64,000 nucleotides of DNA. Origin: Tubiluchus corallicola. Its lineage: Eukaryota; Priapulida; Priapulimorpha; Priapulimorphida; Tubiluchidae. Position numbers and translations under genes: made by a program. The stretch lies in assembly GCA_030141605.1 (NCBI GenBank), contig JAQGDQ010000520.1, positions 62,001-126,000 on the forward strand. Direction: 5' to 3'. This document shows positions 11,801 through 20,649 of this stretch, one piece after another (positions within the stretch are counted from its first letter, which is position 1; every line of letters begins with the position of its first letter). The notes below the pieces were generated by a model. That model was not told where the DNA came from. It worked only from the letters and a program-made list of their open reading frames with translations, and did no database searches.

Positions 11801-12551
11801 GATTTTTTCATTTTCGTTGTATAGTCTACACTCACAACACATTGTCAGAGTAGAAAACAATTGAAATAATTTGCGATAAATCTCGCAAATTATACATCAA
11901 GTGGAACCAGTATTTTATACTGTAGATTGTTATCTCCCGTGCCTAAAAACAGGTTCTGTTTTTCTTAAAGTCTATCCAGTCAAAGAACAAATTTTTTGTC
12001 CATTTCTTACTGTTACTGTTAATCTATATAAACTAGCAAGACAAATGTTCTTCTTGGATGTCAGGCTGAGTAAGGATTTTACTCAACTAACAAAACTAAA
12101 GTTGTACCAGGTTAGCAGTATTTAAGATAGGAAGCTGTACGTGCACAAATTCATGTGTGCTAGACAACAAAAATGTTGTTTTTAAACCTTAATGATTTTT
12201 TATGCAGCATAATTATGCACTATTTCACAATGAGATGCACATGCTTTTCGAATTGTTCAATAAAATAATATGCATGCTGTTTGAGCAATAATTTGTACCA
12301 AGAAGTAATGGTAGGAAAGACAAACCATATGAAAACCGGTAAATTTATACACTAAATAATAAATAAAAAAGAAAATCGACAATTCTTACCGAATCTGACT
12401 TTTGCTCATGAAGCTTGTTGTGGACTCCCCGCCAATGACTGATAAAATCGGCCAATTTTCTTTTTTTGTTATCTGTGCCACGAAGTTTCTCAATTTGTTC
12501 TAACAAGCGGCAGAGATCACCAAAGGGCACTTTTGATTCAACAGTCGACAT
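70..12551 (-). CDS. LIG4: DNA ligase IV (ATP-dependent, NHEJ), 18 coding exons, 3'-partial
   Basis: This gene seals DNA double-strand breaks in the nucleus during non-homologous end joining, in complex with XRCC4. Eighteen exons join in one open frame of 2453 nt (817 codons plus 2 nt), against 911 aa in human LIG4. The missing part is BRCT2, beyond the left window edge. Domains in order are the N-terminal DNA-binding domain (1-253), the adenylation domain with nucleophile Lys268 in KWDGER, the OB fold, an NLS linker (about 624-634), BRCT1 (656-742) and the XRCC4-binding segment (743-817). The ATG at 12551-12549 gives an N-terminus resembling human LIG4 (VPFGDLC against VPFADLC). It lies 7 nt inside an exon after a good acceptor, so a non-coding 5' exon is likely. 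All introns are GT-AG except one GC-AG. The gene is divergent from ADCY10. The family call is firm; single exon edges could shift by a few bases. Confidence 0.96.
493..969. mobile_element. Non-autonomous TIR DNA transposon (MITE-like), TA target duplication
   Basis: The 477-bp element starts CAGTGGCCGCCGCTTATT and ends with the inverted complement AATAAGCGGCGGCCACTG. TA dinucleotides flank it at 491-492 and 970-971. The terminal inverted repeats are about 26 bp with one or two mismatches. The motif GTCCATATTAAGCG recurs inside both ends as sub-terminal repeats. It lies in the LIG4 intron between the exons at 70-167 and 1266-1393 and has no transposase. It is GC-richer than its surroundings. 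TA duplication and CAGTG termini suggest the Tc1/mariner-pogo superfamily. Confidence 0.85.
3035..3165 (-). repeat. tRNA-derived SINE, copy A (minus)
   Basis: Read on the minus strand, this has a Ser/Leu-tRNA-like head (box A like GGCTGGGTGATCTAAGG, box B like GGGTTAAATCTC). A unique body with AACTTTTTCACATTTT and TTTGGTATCAAAGTTTAAT follows. The body is shared with copies at 3238-3375 and 8090-8176. It sits in a LIG4 intron, head to head with copy B. Confidence 0.65.
3238..3375 (+). repeat. tRNA-derived SINE, copy B (plus)
   Basis: The sequence begins with a tRNA-like stretch: box A ATGGCTGAGTGGTGTAAGG, an arm CTGCTTTGTAAGCAG, and a decayed box B AGTTTAAATTT. The body with CTAACTTTTTTACATG and TAGTATCAAAATTTAATT is shared with copies A and C. 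The acceptor stem has a mismatch and a wobble pair, and the T-loop is mutated. This is therefore a SINE head rather than a working tRNA gene. Confidence 0.65.
3478..3738 (+). repeat. Dispersed repeat, copy 1 (retroelement 3'-end-like)
   Basis: About 260 bp match 46440-46697 along their whole length. Shared blocks include AATGTATAAATTAC, TACTGTGTTTTTTTAGTA, CTTTATACTGTACTGTC-like and TGTACTACATGTATG-like strings. The copy ends in AAATAAATGGTATGTA. It looks like the AT-rich 3' untranslated end of a retroelement, but no coding part is attached. It lies in a LIG4 intron. Confidence 0.6.
4722..5493 (-). CDS. LIG4: LIG4 exons 11-13: OB-fold domain
   Basis: Exons are 5305-5493, 5057-5149 and 4722-4859, all phase 0 at both ends. 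The OB fold closes around the nicked duplex during catalysis. Matches to human LIG4 include [11 protein letters not shown] (human IVGGYWGKGSR), [14 protein letters not shown] (human LSRVGSGCTMKELY), EKPDLFIEP and [13 protein letters not shown]. The last segment contains ligase motif VI (TLRFPR). Splice sites are strong, with TTTTAG, TTTCAG and TTTCAG acceptors. This is a clean match with no breaks. Confidence 0.95.
5797..5842. repeat. ATT trinucleotide microsatellite
   Basis: About 15 uninterrupted TTA/ATT units lie in the LIG4 intron between the exons at 5305-5493 and 6311-6473. Confidence 0.9.
6311..8782 (-). CDS. LIG4: LIG4 exons 7-10: nucleotidyltransferase (adenylation) domain
   Basis: Exons are 8676-8782, 7648-7793, 6995-7205 and 6311-6473. 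This is the catalytic core that takes AMP from ATP onto a lysine and passes it to the 5' phosphate of the nick. Ligase motifs are seen in order: motif I KWDGER with nucleophile Lys268 (human KLDGER), motif III YYSRRG, motif IIIa CILDGE, motif IV KEGIIVK and motif V WLKIKPEY. All catalytic residues of the motifs are present, so the enzyme is predicted active. The exon 7/8 junction splits an Arg codon and the exon 9/10 junction splits an Asn codon, both in frame. Confidence 0.96.
7491..7582 (+). repeat. pogo/Tigger-like terminal repeat fragment
   Basis: The string TAACTCCTCATTTAACGAC followed by TTTCGTTTGATG resembles the end of a pogo-type DNA transposon. It matches the inverted fragment near 21638-21738 (TAACTCCTCTCATAACGAC on its minus strand). 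Only one end is present here, inside a LIG4 intron. Confidence 0.45.
8090..8176 (+). repeat. tRNA-derived SINE, copy C (5'-truncated)
   Basis: This copy keeps the SINE body (CAACTTTTTCACATTT, then TTTGGTGTCAAAATTCAATT) and only the end of the tRNA-like head. It lies in the LIG4 intron between the exons at 7648-7793 and 8676-8782. Confidence 0.55.
9284..12551 (-). CDS. LIG4: LIG4 exons 1-6: N-terminal DNA-binding domain
   Basis: Exons are 12390-12551, 11690-11767, 11312-11416, 11046-11178, 10389-10564 and 9284-9388, giving residues 1-253. This is the helical DNA-binding domain of eukaryotic ligases, which in human LIG4 also contacts Artemis. Visible family signatures are [50 protein letters not shown] and [10 protein letters not shown]. 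They keep the same order and spacing as human LIG4. Introns are mostly phase 0. The exon 4 to exon 5 junction is phase 1 and works only with a GC donor (11045-11044, AAAG|GCAAAT). The GT candidates downstream in exon 4 break the frame of exon 5. Confidence 0.94.
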
Positions 12552-13299
12552 CAAAGTCTGAAATGTGAAAAATACTTTTAAAGCCTATTACATTTTTTCT
12601 TACAAATGAATAGTTTGCTATAGCAACAATGGCATCACGAATGCTTATAAAGCTCAACTTAGCATAAAAATATAATAAACGTATGTGAGTATGTCACTTC
12701 CCAGCTTAAGTTAACAAAGCAAGGGTAATGACTGATACGCGAGATATTCCACTCCTGTATGCAGCTACCAGCATAAATTTTCTGCTCCTAAAGTCAGAAT
12801 TGGCTAAAACTGTTGAATACATTTATTTATTTTAGCTATCCAAGTTGTTTTTAGTTTGCCAGGTAATTTTTTGCAAGGTTTTAAGGTTTACTACTGGATT
12901 CACTTTGGAATTCTCCACATCTGCAAATCAATGTCTATCGACAAAATGTTAACATCCACTTGTTTAAACGTTCAGTGCTACCTATAAAATCTTTAATTAT
13001 CGCCTCAATATCAAAAAGTTTTTAGTCAGCAACTTCACATCTTCAATATATCAACTAGCTTGAAATTAGATTTTGAAAAATATTGTATAACAGCACATCC
13101 CTTTGAGTAGCATAAAGCACACAATCAGACAAAAGATGTTCTGTAGATTCCAATAAATCACATTAGGCTCTCGCACAAACTTCTGATTCTGTAGCTGTTA
13201 TTGCTGATGTAAGGGACAGTAATGACGAATCAACTATGGTTGCCTCTATTCTAAAAAATGACCAATCAAGGATTACATGGATTTGTCTAGAACTGTAAA
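12552..13299. other. LIG4 upstream / intergenic sequence
   Basis: This 750-bp AT-rich stretch has no coding frame I can support. An acceptor (TTTTTCACATTTCAG on the minus strand, ending at 12558) precedes the LIG4 start codon. A non-coding first exon and the promoter should therefore lie here or further right. I could not place a TATA box or initiator. The last part, from about 13190, may already be decayed retroelement 5' sequence. Confidence 0.5.
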
Positions 13300-16030
13300 T
13301 ACTATAAAAAATAAGTTGAAATGTTACTATTTTAATGCAAGGTGCATCACTAACAAATATTCAGATCTGTTACATTTTTTGAACACTACTAGTGCTGATT
13401 TGTAACAGAAACATGGCTGCATTATGACACTGACTCTAGTGAGTTTGTTCCTAATGGCTATATGTGCCATCGTTGTGATCGTGCTCACACGGAGGCTTTA
13501 AAGGGTGACGGAGTCGTGATTTTAGTTAAGAGTTATCTTTATTCTACTATAAACAGCAACTTTGACACTGATGCCGAATTATTATGGGTCAATATTTACC
13601 CCCACAGCAGTGATAAACTGACAATTGGGGTGTGCTATAGACCCCCAAATGGATCCCTTGATAATAGAAGGCATATTTGTAATAGCATTAGGGATGCAGC
13701 TTCATCTTCCTCTTTTTGTGTTATTCTTGGAGATTTTAATCTTCCAAATGTAGATTGGATTAACTATAGAGGTTCTAGTGAAATGGATGAATTGTTTTTA
13801 AATACTTTGGAGGACAACCTTCTTGAACAATCAATGCGTTATTTCACCAACTCGCAATAACAGCATTTTAGATTTAGTAATAACAAATAATTATCACTGT
13901 ATAAGTAATCTTGTGGTTGCTGAACCTTTTTCTACAAGTGATCATAATTCCATTTACTTTGAACTGCTACACAATTATGTAAATAGAAACTTATCTTCCC
14001 GTGCTGTGAAATTGTATAGTAATACTAATTTTGTAGGTGCTAATCAAGTTTTTTTCCTGGTTGACTGGGAAACGGTGTTTAATAATAGAGATATTGATAT
14101 GTGCTAAACAGTTATGTACCTACAATGTGTATTGATGCTAAGTCAAAGGTTAAACCTGTCTGGCAAAGAGCACCAATTGTACGTCAAGTGGCTAAACAGA
14201 AATCTACAGCATGGAGAAGATTTACTCATTTTCACTCAAATGCACGTAAAATGTAGTTCAATAGTACTTCAAAACATCTCAAGGACTCATTAGTAGAGCC
14301 CAGGAAAGTTTATGAGAAGAACCTTGTACAGAGTATAAGAACTAATCCAAAGAAGTTCTTCAGTTACACAAAACAATTTACTAAGCCAAAGAATTCCATA
14401 GATTCACTGTTAGGACCAGATAATGAAGTTTTGCTTAATGACTCCGATAAGGTTAATGCGTTGAATGACTTTTTCGCTTCAGTATTTATTAAAGAGTCTT
14501 CAGATTAAATTCCTCAGTGTGTCGGTCCTTCTCCTAGTAGTGTAATCGATGACGTCAACTTTTCAATACAGACAGTATATGACCAGCTACAAAAAATTGA
14601 TGAGACAAAAGCGAAAGGTCCCGATGAACTTCATCCCACCATTTTGAAGAACTGTGCAGAAACACTGGCAAAACCACTTCCTATTGTTCAGGAAGTCTAT
14701 AGATTGTGTTTGTCTGCCTCAGGATTGGCGTGATGCTAATGTTATTCCTATGCCAAAGAAAGGTCCTAAAGTACTCACTAATCATCGTCCAGTGTCATTA
14801 ATTAGCATTGTAGTTAAGACATTAGAACGTTTAATTCAACATCCACTTATGGACTTCTGCATCGAAGAAAATCTTATTAACTCTAGAAACCATGGTTTTC
14901 AGAAAGTAAAGTCGTGCAGTACCAATCTTGTGGAAGTTCTTGATGACTGGACATCAGTATGTGATAATTTGGGGGAGGGCGTGGACGTGATTTATCTGGA
15001 CTTCAGCAAAGCATTTGACACTGTTGCACACAAGCAACTATTAGCTAAATTGTATTACTCAGGCACCAGAGGCAAACTGCTCAAGTGGCATGAAGCATTT
15101 TTGTCAAATCGCAGACAACGAGTAGTAATCAATGGAACACCTTCTAGGTGGTGCTCAGTTTCTAGTGGTGTTCGGCAAGGGTCTATACTAGGTCTCGTTT
15201 TATTCCTACTCTTCGCCAATGATTTGCCAGATTCAGTTACTTCAGAAATTAGTATGTTTGCTGATGACACAAAAATCTATCGCCGAGTTCTGACAACAGA
15301 AAATTCAGTACATTTACAACAAGATTTACTTCATCTGGAAGCTTGGTCTGATAAATGGTTATTATAGTTTAATGCAGATAAGTGTGTAGTGTTGAAACTT
15401 AAAGCTCAAGTTTCATCACATTATTATTTGTTTGGCAGTAAGTTAACACACGTGTCAGAACATAAAGACCTAGGTGTAATTATATCTAATGATCAGAAGC
15501 CTGCTGCACATATGACCAACATTTGCAAGAAGGCAAATCGGATGACTGGATTGATTAAAAGATGTTTTGTTAACTGGGATCCTAAGCAGGTGTTAACTCT
15601 CTACAAAGCTTATGTGCGACTATTATTAGAATATTCTAGTGTAGCATGGTCACCATTGTTACAATTTGACATCAAGAGATTGCAGAAAGTTCAAGACAGG
15701 TGCCTGCGATTATCTTATGCAGCTGATTTGTGTCCTGAGATTTGTTCACTCCAACAGAGAAGAGAAACAGCTGACATGTATGAAGTATTCAAGTACATAA
15801 ATGGAGACAATCATGTTAGTTGTGATACACTATTTAAGGCTGCACCTCTGCTGTCCACTCGCTGTCATTCTAAGAAATTGTATAAACCGTATGCAAGAAC
15901 TAATTGTAAAAGTTCATTTTTTTCACTCCGCGTAGTGAACAAATGGAATAGTTTGCCAGAAAGAGTGGTTAGTGTACCGAATTTAAACCTTTTTAAGGAG
16001 AGATTGAGGGCTTCACAGTAGTCATGCTTT
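13300..16030 (+). pseudogene. Non-LTR retrotransposon 1 (CR1/jockey-like), decayed
   Basis: This encodes an apurinic-type endonuclease followed by reverse transcriptase, the usual ORF2 of CR1/L2/jockey elements. Endonuclease signs are a FNARC start, VCYRPPNGS, ILGDFNLPNVDW and SDHNS. Reverse transcriptase signs are PMPKKG with NHRPVSLISIVVKTLE, YLDFSKAFDTVAH, GVRQGSILG and the catalytic FADDTK at about 15256-15273. The C-terminal part (15389-16021) has the usual HKDLGVIIS and YKAYVRLLLEYSSVAWSP blocks and ends WNSLPERVV. The frame is broken by stops or shifts near 13403, 13830, 14107, 14252, 14505 and 15366, so it cannot make a whole protein. The AT-rich tail to about 16290 may be its 3' end. 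Confidence 0.93.
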
Positions 16031-16269
16031 AAGCCAAAATTATTATGAAAGGATCATGAAAGTTGTTTATAACCGAATCGAGACGTTTTAAATGAAGATT
16101 ACTGGAATTGATTAATTTATTTGTACTATATACTATATAGCAAAGATGCATGTTTACTGTTTACTGATAAACCAGTTTATTGTGCAAGCTGAATATTTAA
16201 CTGTTTACCATTTGTTTTTTGTATTTACTCATACCAAGTAACTATGAAACTATGATAATTTTGTAAATA

Positions 16270-16749
16270 TTTATATATATATACATATTCGAGGCTACAG
16301 CTCGGACGACGGCACCATCTATACATCAAATGAAAGGTCTCGATCTAGTGTCGTGCCATTGGGGGTTTATTTTTCGAATCGGGTATATATATATATATAT
16401 ATATATACACATGTATAAAAACTAACAGCTGTTAAATTTACTAAGCGGGAAGTGCCCGCGCATAAATTGTAAAAACTTTCTGGTACAAAAACCGCGTAAT
16501 AAAATTAATTAAAAAGGAGAATTACTAGGTTGTATGTAACATGGGAAATCATCACTGCGTGGAGCGCGGGAAAAAGATCGAAGAGCTCTCGCATGTTTAT
16601 GATTCCTTAGCAACGTACCTCGGAGTCAGATACTAAAATCACTGCACCAATTTTTCCAGTTTTATATTTTTGTTATTTCTGGCAAGTTATTTACAATTTG
16701 TCATTAATATGAATTGTATTTCAAACAGAATTAATTTATGCGCATCATC
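16270..16749. other. Intergenic stretch with AT microsatellite
   Basis: This holds an AT-rich run (16272-16288), a GC-richer block with CTCGGACGACGGCACC and GTCTCGATCTAGTGTCGTGCC, and a TA dinucleotide microsatellite at 16385-16407. I recognise no gene here. The GC-richer block may belong to an unknown repeat. Confidence 0.5.
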
Positions 16750-18830
16750 TTAGTGCTTGGAGAGATTATAATAAAACCTCTCTTCCCCAAATTAGAGATT
16801 ATTTCACTAGTATTGATTGGTACAATGAGTTAATTGTTATGATGTAAATAGCTGCTGGAACTTCTAGGATAAATATAATTATGCTGTAAATACTTTCGTA
16901 CCTCTAAAGGGAACCTCTTCAAATGATCGTAAATATGATTGTGCCGCTTGAGAAAGGGATTCTGTTGTTATTAAAACAAAAGCTAAGAAAAGTCGCCTCT
17001 GGAATTTATGGTGTGCGACTTCTTTAAATGGTGTGAAAGCCGAATATACACGAGCTTCTCAACAGTTGAGACAATCTATTCTTGATGCCAGGAAATGGTA
17101 TGAGGAAAAACTAGCTAGTAAAATCAGTAAGAATTGCAAGGAATTCTTTCGTTACAGCAAACGCTTTTTAAAACCCGTGAACCATATAAGCAGTATTGTA
17201 AATCAACAACAAGAGATTGTCGCCGATCCTGCCACTATTGCTTCTACCATAAACGATATTTTTGACTCTTTTTTTGCCCAAGAACATGAGAACATTGAAT
17301 ATTTGGAATTGCAATAGTATAATTAATGTTGTCTTTTCGATAAATGAGGTATATCTCAAACTCATTAAGTTAAAGCCTTTTACAGCCACAGGCTCAGACA
17401 ATGTTCATGGTTTTATTCTCAAAACCTGTGCCTGCCAACTTGCTTGACCACTGCTTTTGATTTTTAAGAAAAATCTTGACTCTTGCGAAGTTCCTTTGAA
17501 CTGGCTGGACTCAAATGTCACTCCTATTCCGAAGAAATCTTCTGCAACTCCTTCATGCGATGATTTAAGGCCTATTTCTTTAACATCAATTGTTGCCAAA
17601 TGCCTTGAGTCCATTATATGGGATGAGCTACTTCTATTTCTTGTCAGTTCTGAGCGTATTTGCAAAATCAGCATGGTTCTTTACCAAATCGCTCTGTTGT
17701 AACTAATTTACTCTCTTGCTTAAATGAATGTACTAATTTTTTTGATGATCCATCCTTACCTGGTATTGATATTTTATATTTAGACTTTAGAAAAGCTTTT
17801 GACTCTGTGCCTCTAAGGCGGCTACTGCTCAAGATGGAGTTCTCAGGAATCCGTGGTAATTTATTAAAGTGGTTTAATTTTTTCTTAACTCATCATATTC
17901 AACGGATGGTTATGGATGGTATAACTACAAACTGGCAGGCAGTAGCTAGTAGAATCCACAAGGTACCCTTAGTGGCCCTTACTGCTTTTTTATTTCTATA
18001 AACGACATTACTAATTGTTTGCTTCCTGGTACAAGCATCCCTTTATTTCTAGATGATCTTAAGCCCTATCACCCAATCTGGGGTGACTTAGACCAATTTA
18101 TTTTACAAAATAATCTCAGTGAAATTGAAAAATGGTGCAATGAACGGTTGATGCAACTTAAAAGAAGTAAGTGTTGCTTATTAGGTGTGCGGAATAAATC
18201 TCACACACCATATTACATCAGTGATAGAGTCATAGAAGAGAAATCTGTTGTACGTGATTTAGGCTTGTACGTATCCAGTGACCTAAAGTGGAATACCCGT
18301 GTTACTCATATAATAGCTCAGGCAAATCGTCGAATTGGTATGATCAAACGTTGTGTCGTTTCAAGATCTGCTAATGTCATAGTCCCCCTATACAAAGCAG
18401 CCGTTCGTCCCATTTTGGAATTTGCATCAGTTGTGTGGTCACCTCAGTGTGTAACTCTCAAAGATGCTTTGGAGAAAACTCAAGACAGATGTATGAGGCT
18501 AGTCCATAATGTAGATCTTGCAGTGATGTCCACTTTAGAACAATGCCGATGTATTGCTGATCTTGACAATTGTTATAAAATTATGAAAGGACTCTTAGTT
18601 TTACAAGAACAAGATTTCTTCTTAAGACCATGCAGAGAACTACGAGGCCATGATTCCAAATGCTTCATCGAATATAGCCGAACCAACATCCGTTCTCATT
18701 TTTTTGTCTCTCGTGTGGCCCATCCAGGGAACTCACTCTCAGCTGAATACTGTCAATGCACCATCTATCGATAAATTTAAAATGAATATGAGAAGGGACT
18801 GTTACACGAGTTGAGCTGTATGTTTTGATG
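16750..18830 (+). pseudogene. Non-LTR retrotransposon 2 (CR1/jockey-like), decayed, 5'-truncated
   Basis: A second reverse transcriptase element, distinct from its upstream neighbour. The endonuclease part is missing. The sequence begins in the linker (VNTFVPLKG, then RLWNLWCATSLNG). Reverse transcriptase blocks are TPIPKKSS, DLRPISLTSIVAKCLES, YLDFRKAFDSVPLRR and SGIRGNLLKWF. The catalytic box reads FLDD (about 18046-18057), where FADD is usual. The C-terminal block has VVRDLGLYVSSDLKW and YKAAVRPILEFASVVWSP. Stops and frame changes occur near 16966, 17317, 17447, 17700 and 18001. It is dead and on the same strand as element 1. Confidence 0.92.
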
Positions 18831-19371
18831 TCATTGTAAAGAAGATTGTTCAAAAAACAAGTTACATAGCATTCTCAATCTGGTTCTTACCTAATGAATA
18901 ACTAACAGTTCTTGTAATCGTGTGCCTATGGAACTTATAGATGACGTATCTACTCTCTGAAAGGCTTTTATATAAGTTATACCTGTTGACCAATCAGCAT
19001 TTAATTAATTGCCCATTGTGTTTATTATAAGTGTATTATATGTTTGTAATGTTTATTGCCAAATAAGATATTGTTTAAACTAACTTAATGCTTATTATAA
19101 ATGTTTAGAAATCTGTCAATGTTACCTAGTAGTAGTGGTATTAGGGCCTAATTACTATGCTAAGGAATTTGTGGTGTGCCCAGATCTGACAATATTAAGT
19201 ATTGATGATTGAGTCTTCCAATTAAATTAATATTTTGTGCTACTTTAGGCTACAGATGTTGAATATGTAAGCCATGTAACTACCTTTTTCAGCTTAGCAA
19301 GAAGGCTCATTTGTCCAGCATCTTAATTTATTTGGTTTTTTTCTTATTTCAGTTTATTTTCAGTGTTCAGG
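18831..19371. promoter_or_regulatory. ADCY10 upstream region
   Basis: About 540 bp lie between the retroelement remnant and the ADCY10 start codon. A pyrimidine-rich acceptor (TTCTTATTTCAG) ends at 19352, 19 nt before the ATG. This suggests a non-coding 5' exon upstream and a spliced 5' UTR. No clear core promoter motif is visible, and part of the stretch may be retroelement 3' tail. Confidence 0.4.
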
Positions 19372-20603
19372 ATGGCATTATTTCGTGATAATGTTAGCAA
19401 ACTCAACGCAACCCGGCGGGCATCAGGTAAAAATTTTTTTAGCATATCAGTGAATGTACCAGCTGCTTCAGAATTATTTATTATATAGTACTACATATTT
19501 TTTGCAAGTCTATGCTAAAGGTTTAAAATAGCTCATAAGATTAAAGCTACTTATAGGTTGATTATCTGTAAGGTAAGTACAAATTTAGTTACTCTATTTT
19601 GTTTTTTGTAAGGTGAAACTTATTGATTTTATATAAAAAGGAACCTTTTTTGTTTTTCTTTCTAGTTATGGAAGTTCTGAGTGCTATTAGGAGTTCATGC
19701 AGCATACTGCAAACGGCTCAACCCATGTTTATGATGGGAGCTAAAAGAAAGCCTGCATACAGAGATTGTTCCTTCATATTTCAGTTGGCAACACATGTAC
19801 CTGACACTGTGGTAAACAGAGATTATAACAAACCACTGCCTTACAAAAGTGACTCTTATGGTGTCTTGGTTTTTGCAGATATTTCAGGTTTGTAAAACAG
19901 TGTTCACGAATAATATGCATGCGTTTGCATAATAGGTTTAGATTGTAAATTGCATTGGTTTGGCCATCTTGGAAACTGCTAAGCGGAGGATAATATATTA
20001 TTTGTTGTAAGGCATTTACTTCAATTGTGTCTGATAAGATTAGACATTTGCTGTTTAGATGCCTCATATAGGCTATGAATTTTAGCTTTGAAAAACGGTC
20101 ATCGTTGCTATTTAAAATATACTCCAGAAAAAGTGTTAGTTCACCTGTGTCTGGCCACGTTAATATGGATTTCATTTAATGAACTGAATAATGAGCTAAT
20201 ATGTCTAATGCCGTGTGTTATTAAACTCATCAGATTAGTGTGAACAGAGCAATTTTAGTTATGATATCTGAACGTAAAAAATTGATAGTATTAATTTTAT
20301 GAAATTTTACTGTTTTGCAAACATAGCACAAAATATTTTTGCAAAAATAGTTCGTGTCAGCTCTGACCAAAACGTCTTGTGGTAAAAGTTGAAAGGACAT
20401 CCGGTGAAACAACTTGGTAATTGTATGGTGTTTGTATTTAGGGTTTACAGCATTGACTGAGAAATACAGTGTCAACACTAAAAGTGGTACGGATCAGCTT
20501 TCCAAGACACTTAATGATTATATTGGCACTCTCTGTGAAAGTAAGTCTCCATTATTTGTTAGATATTATATATATGCATATATATAAAAACTAATATATA
20601 ATA

Positions 20604-20649
<46 letters not shown>

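Noticed and set aside
13462-16021. Open frames here as host genes
   Set aside because: They are successive broken pieces of one endonuclease/reverse-transcriptase ORF with in-frame stops and shifts.
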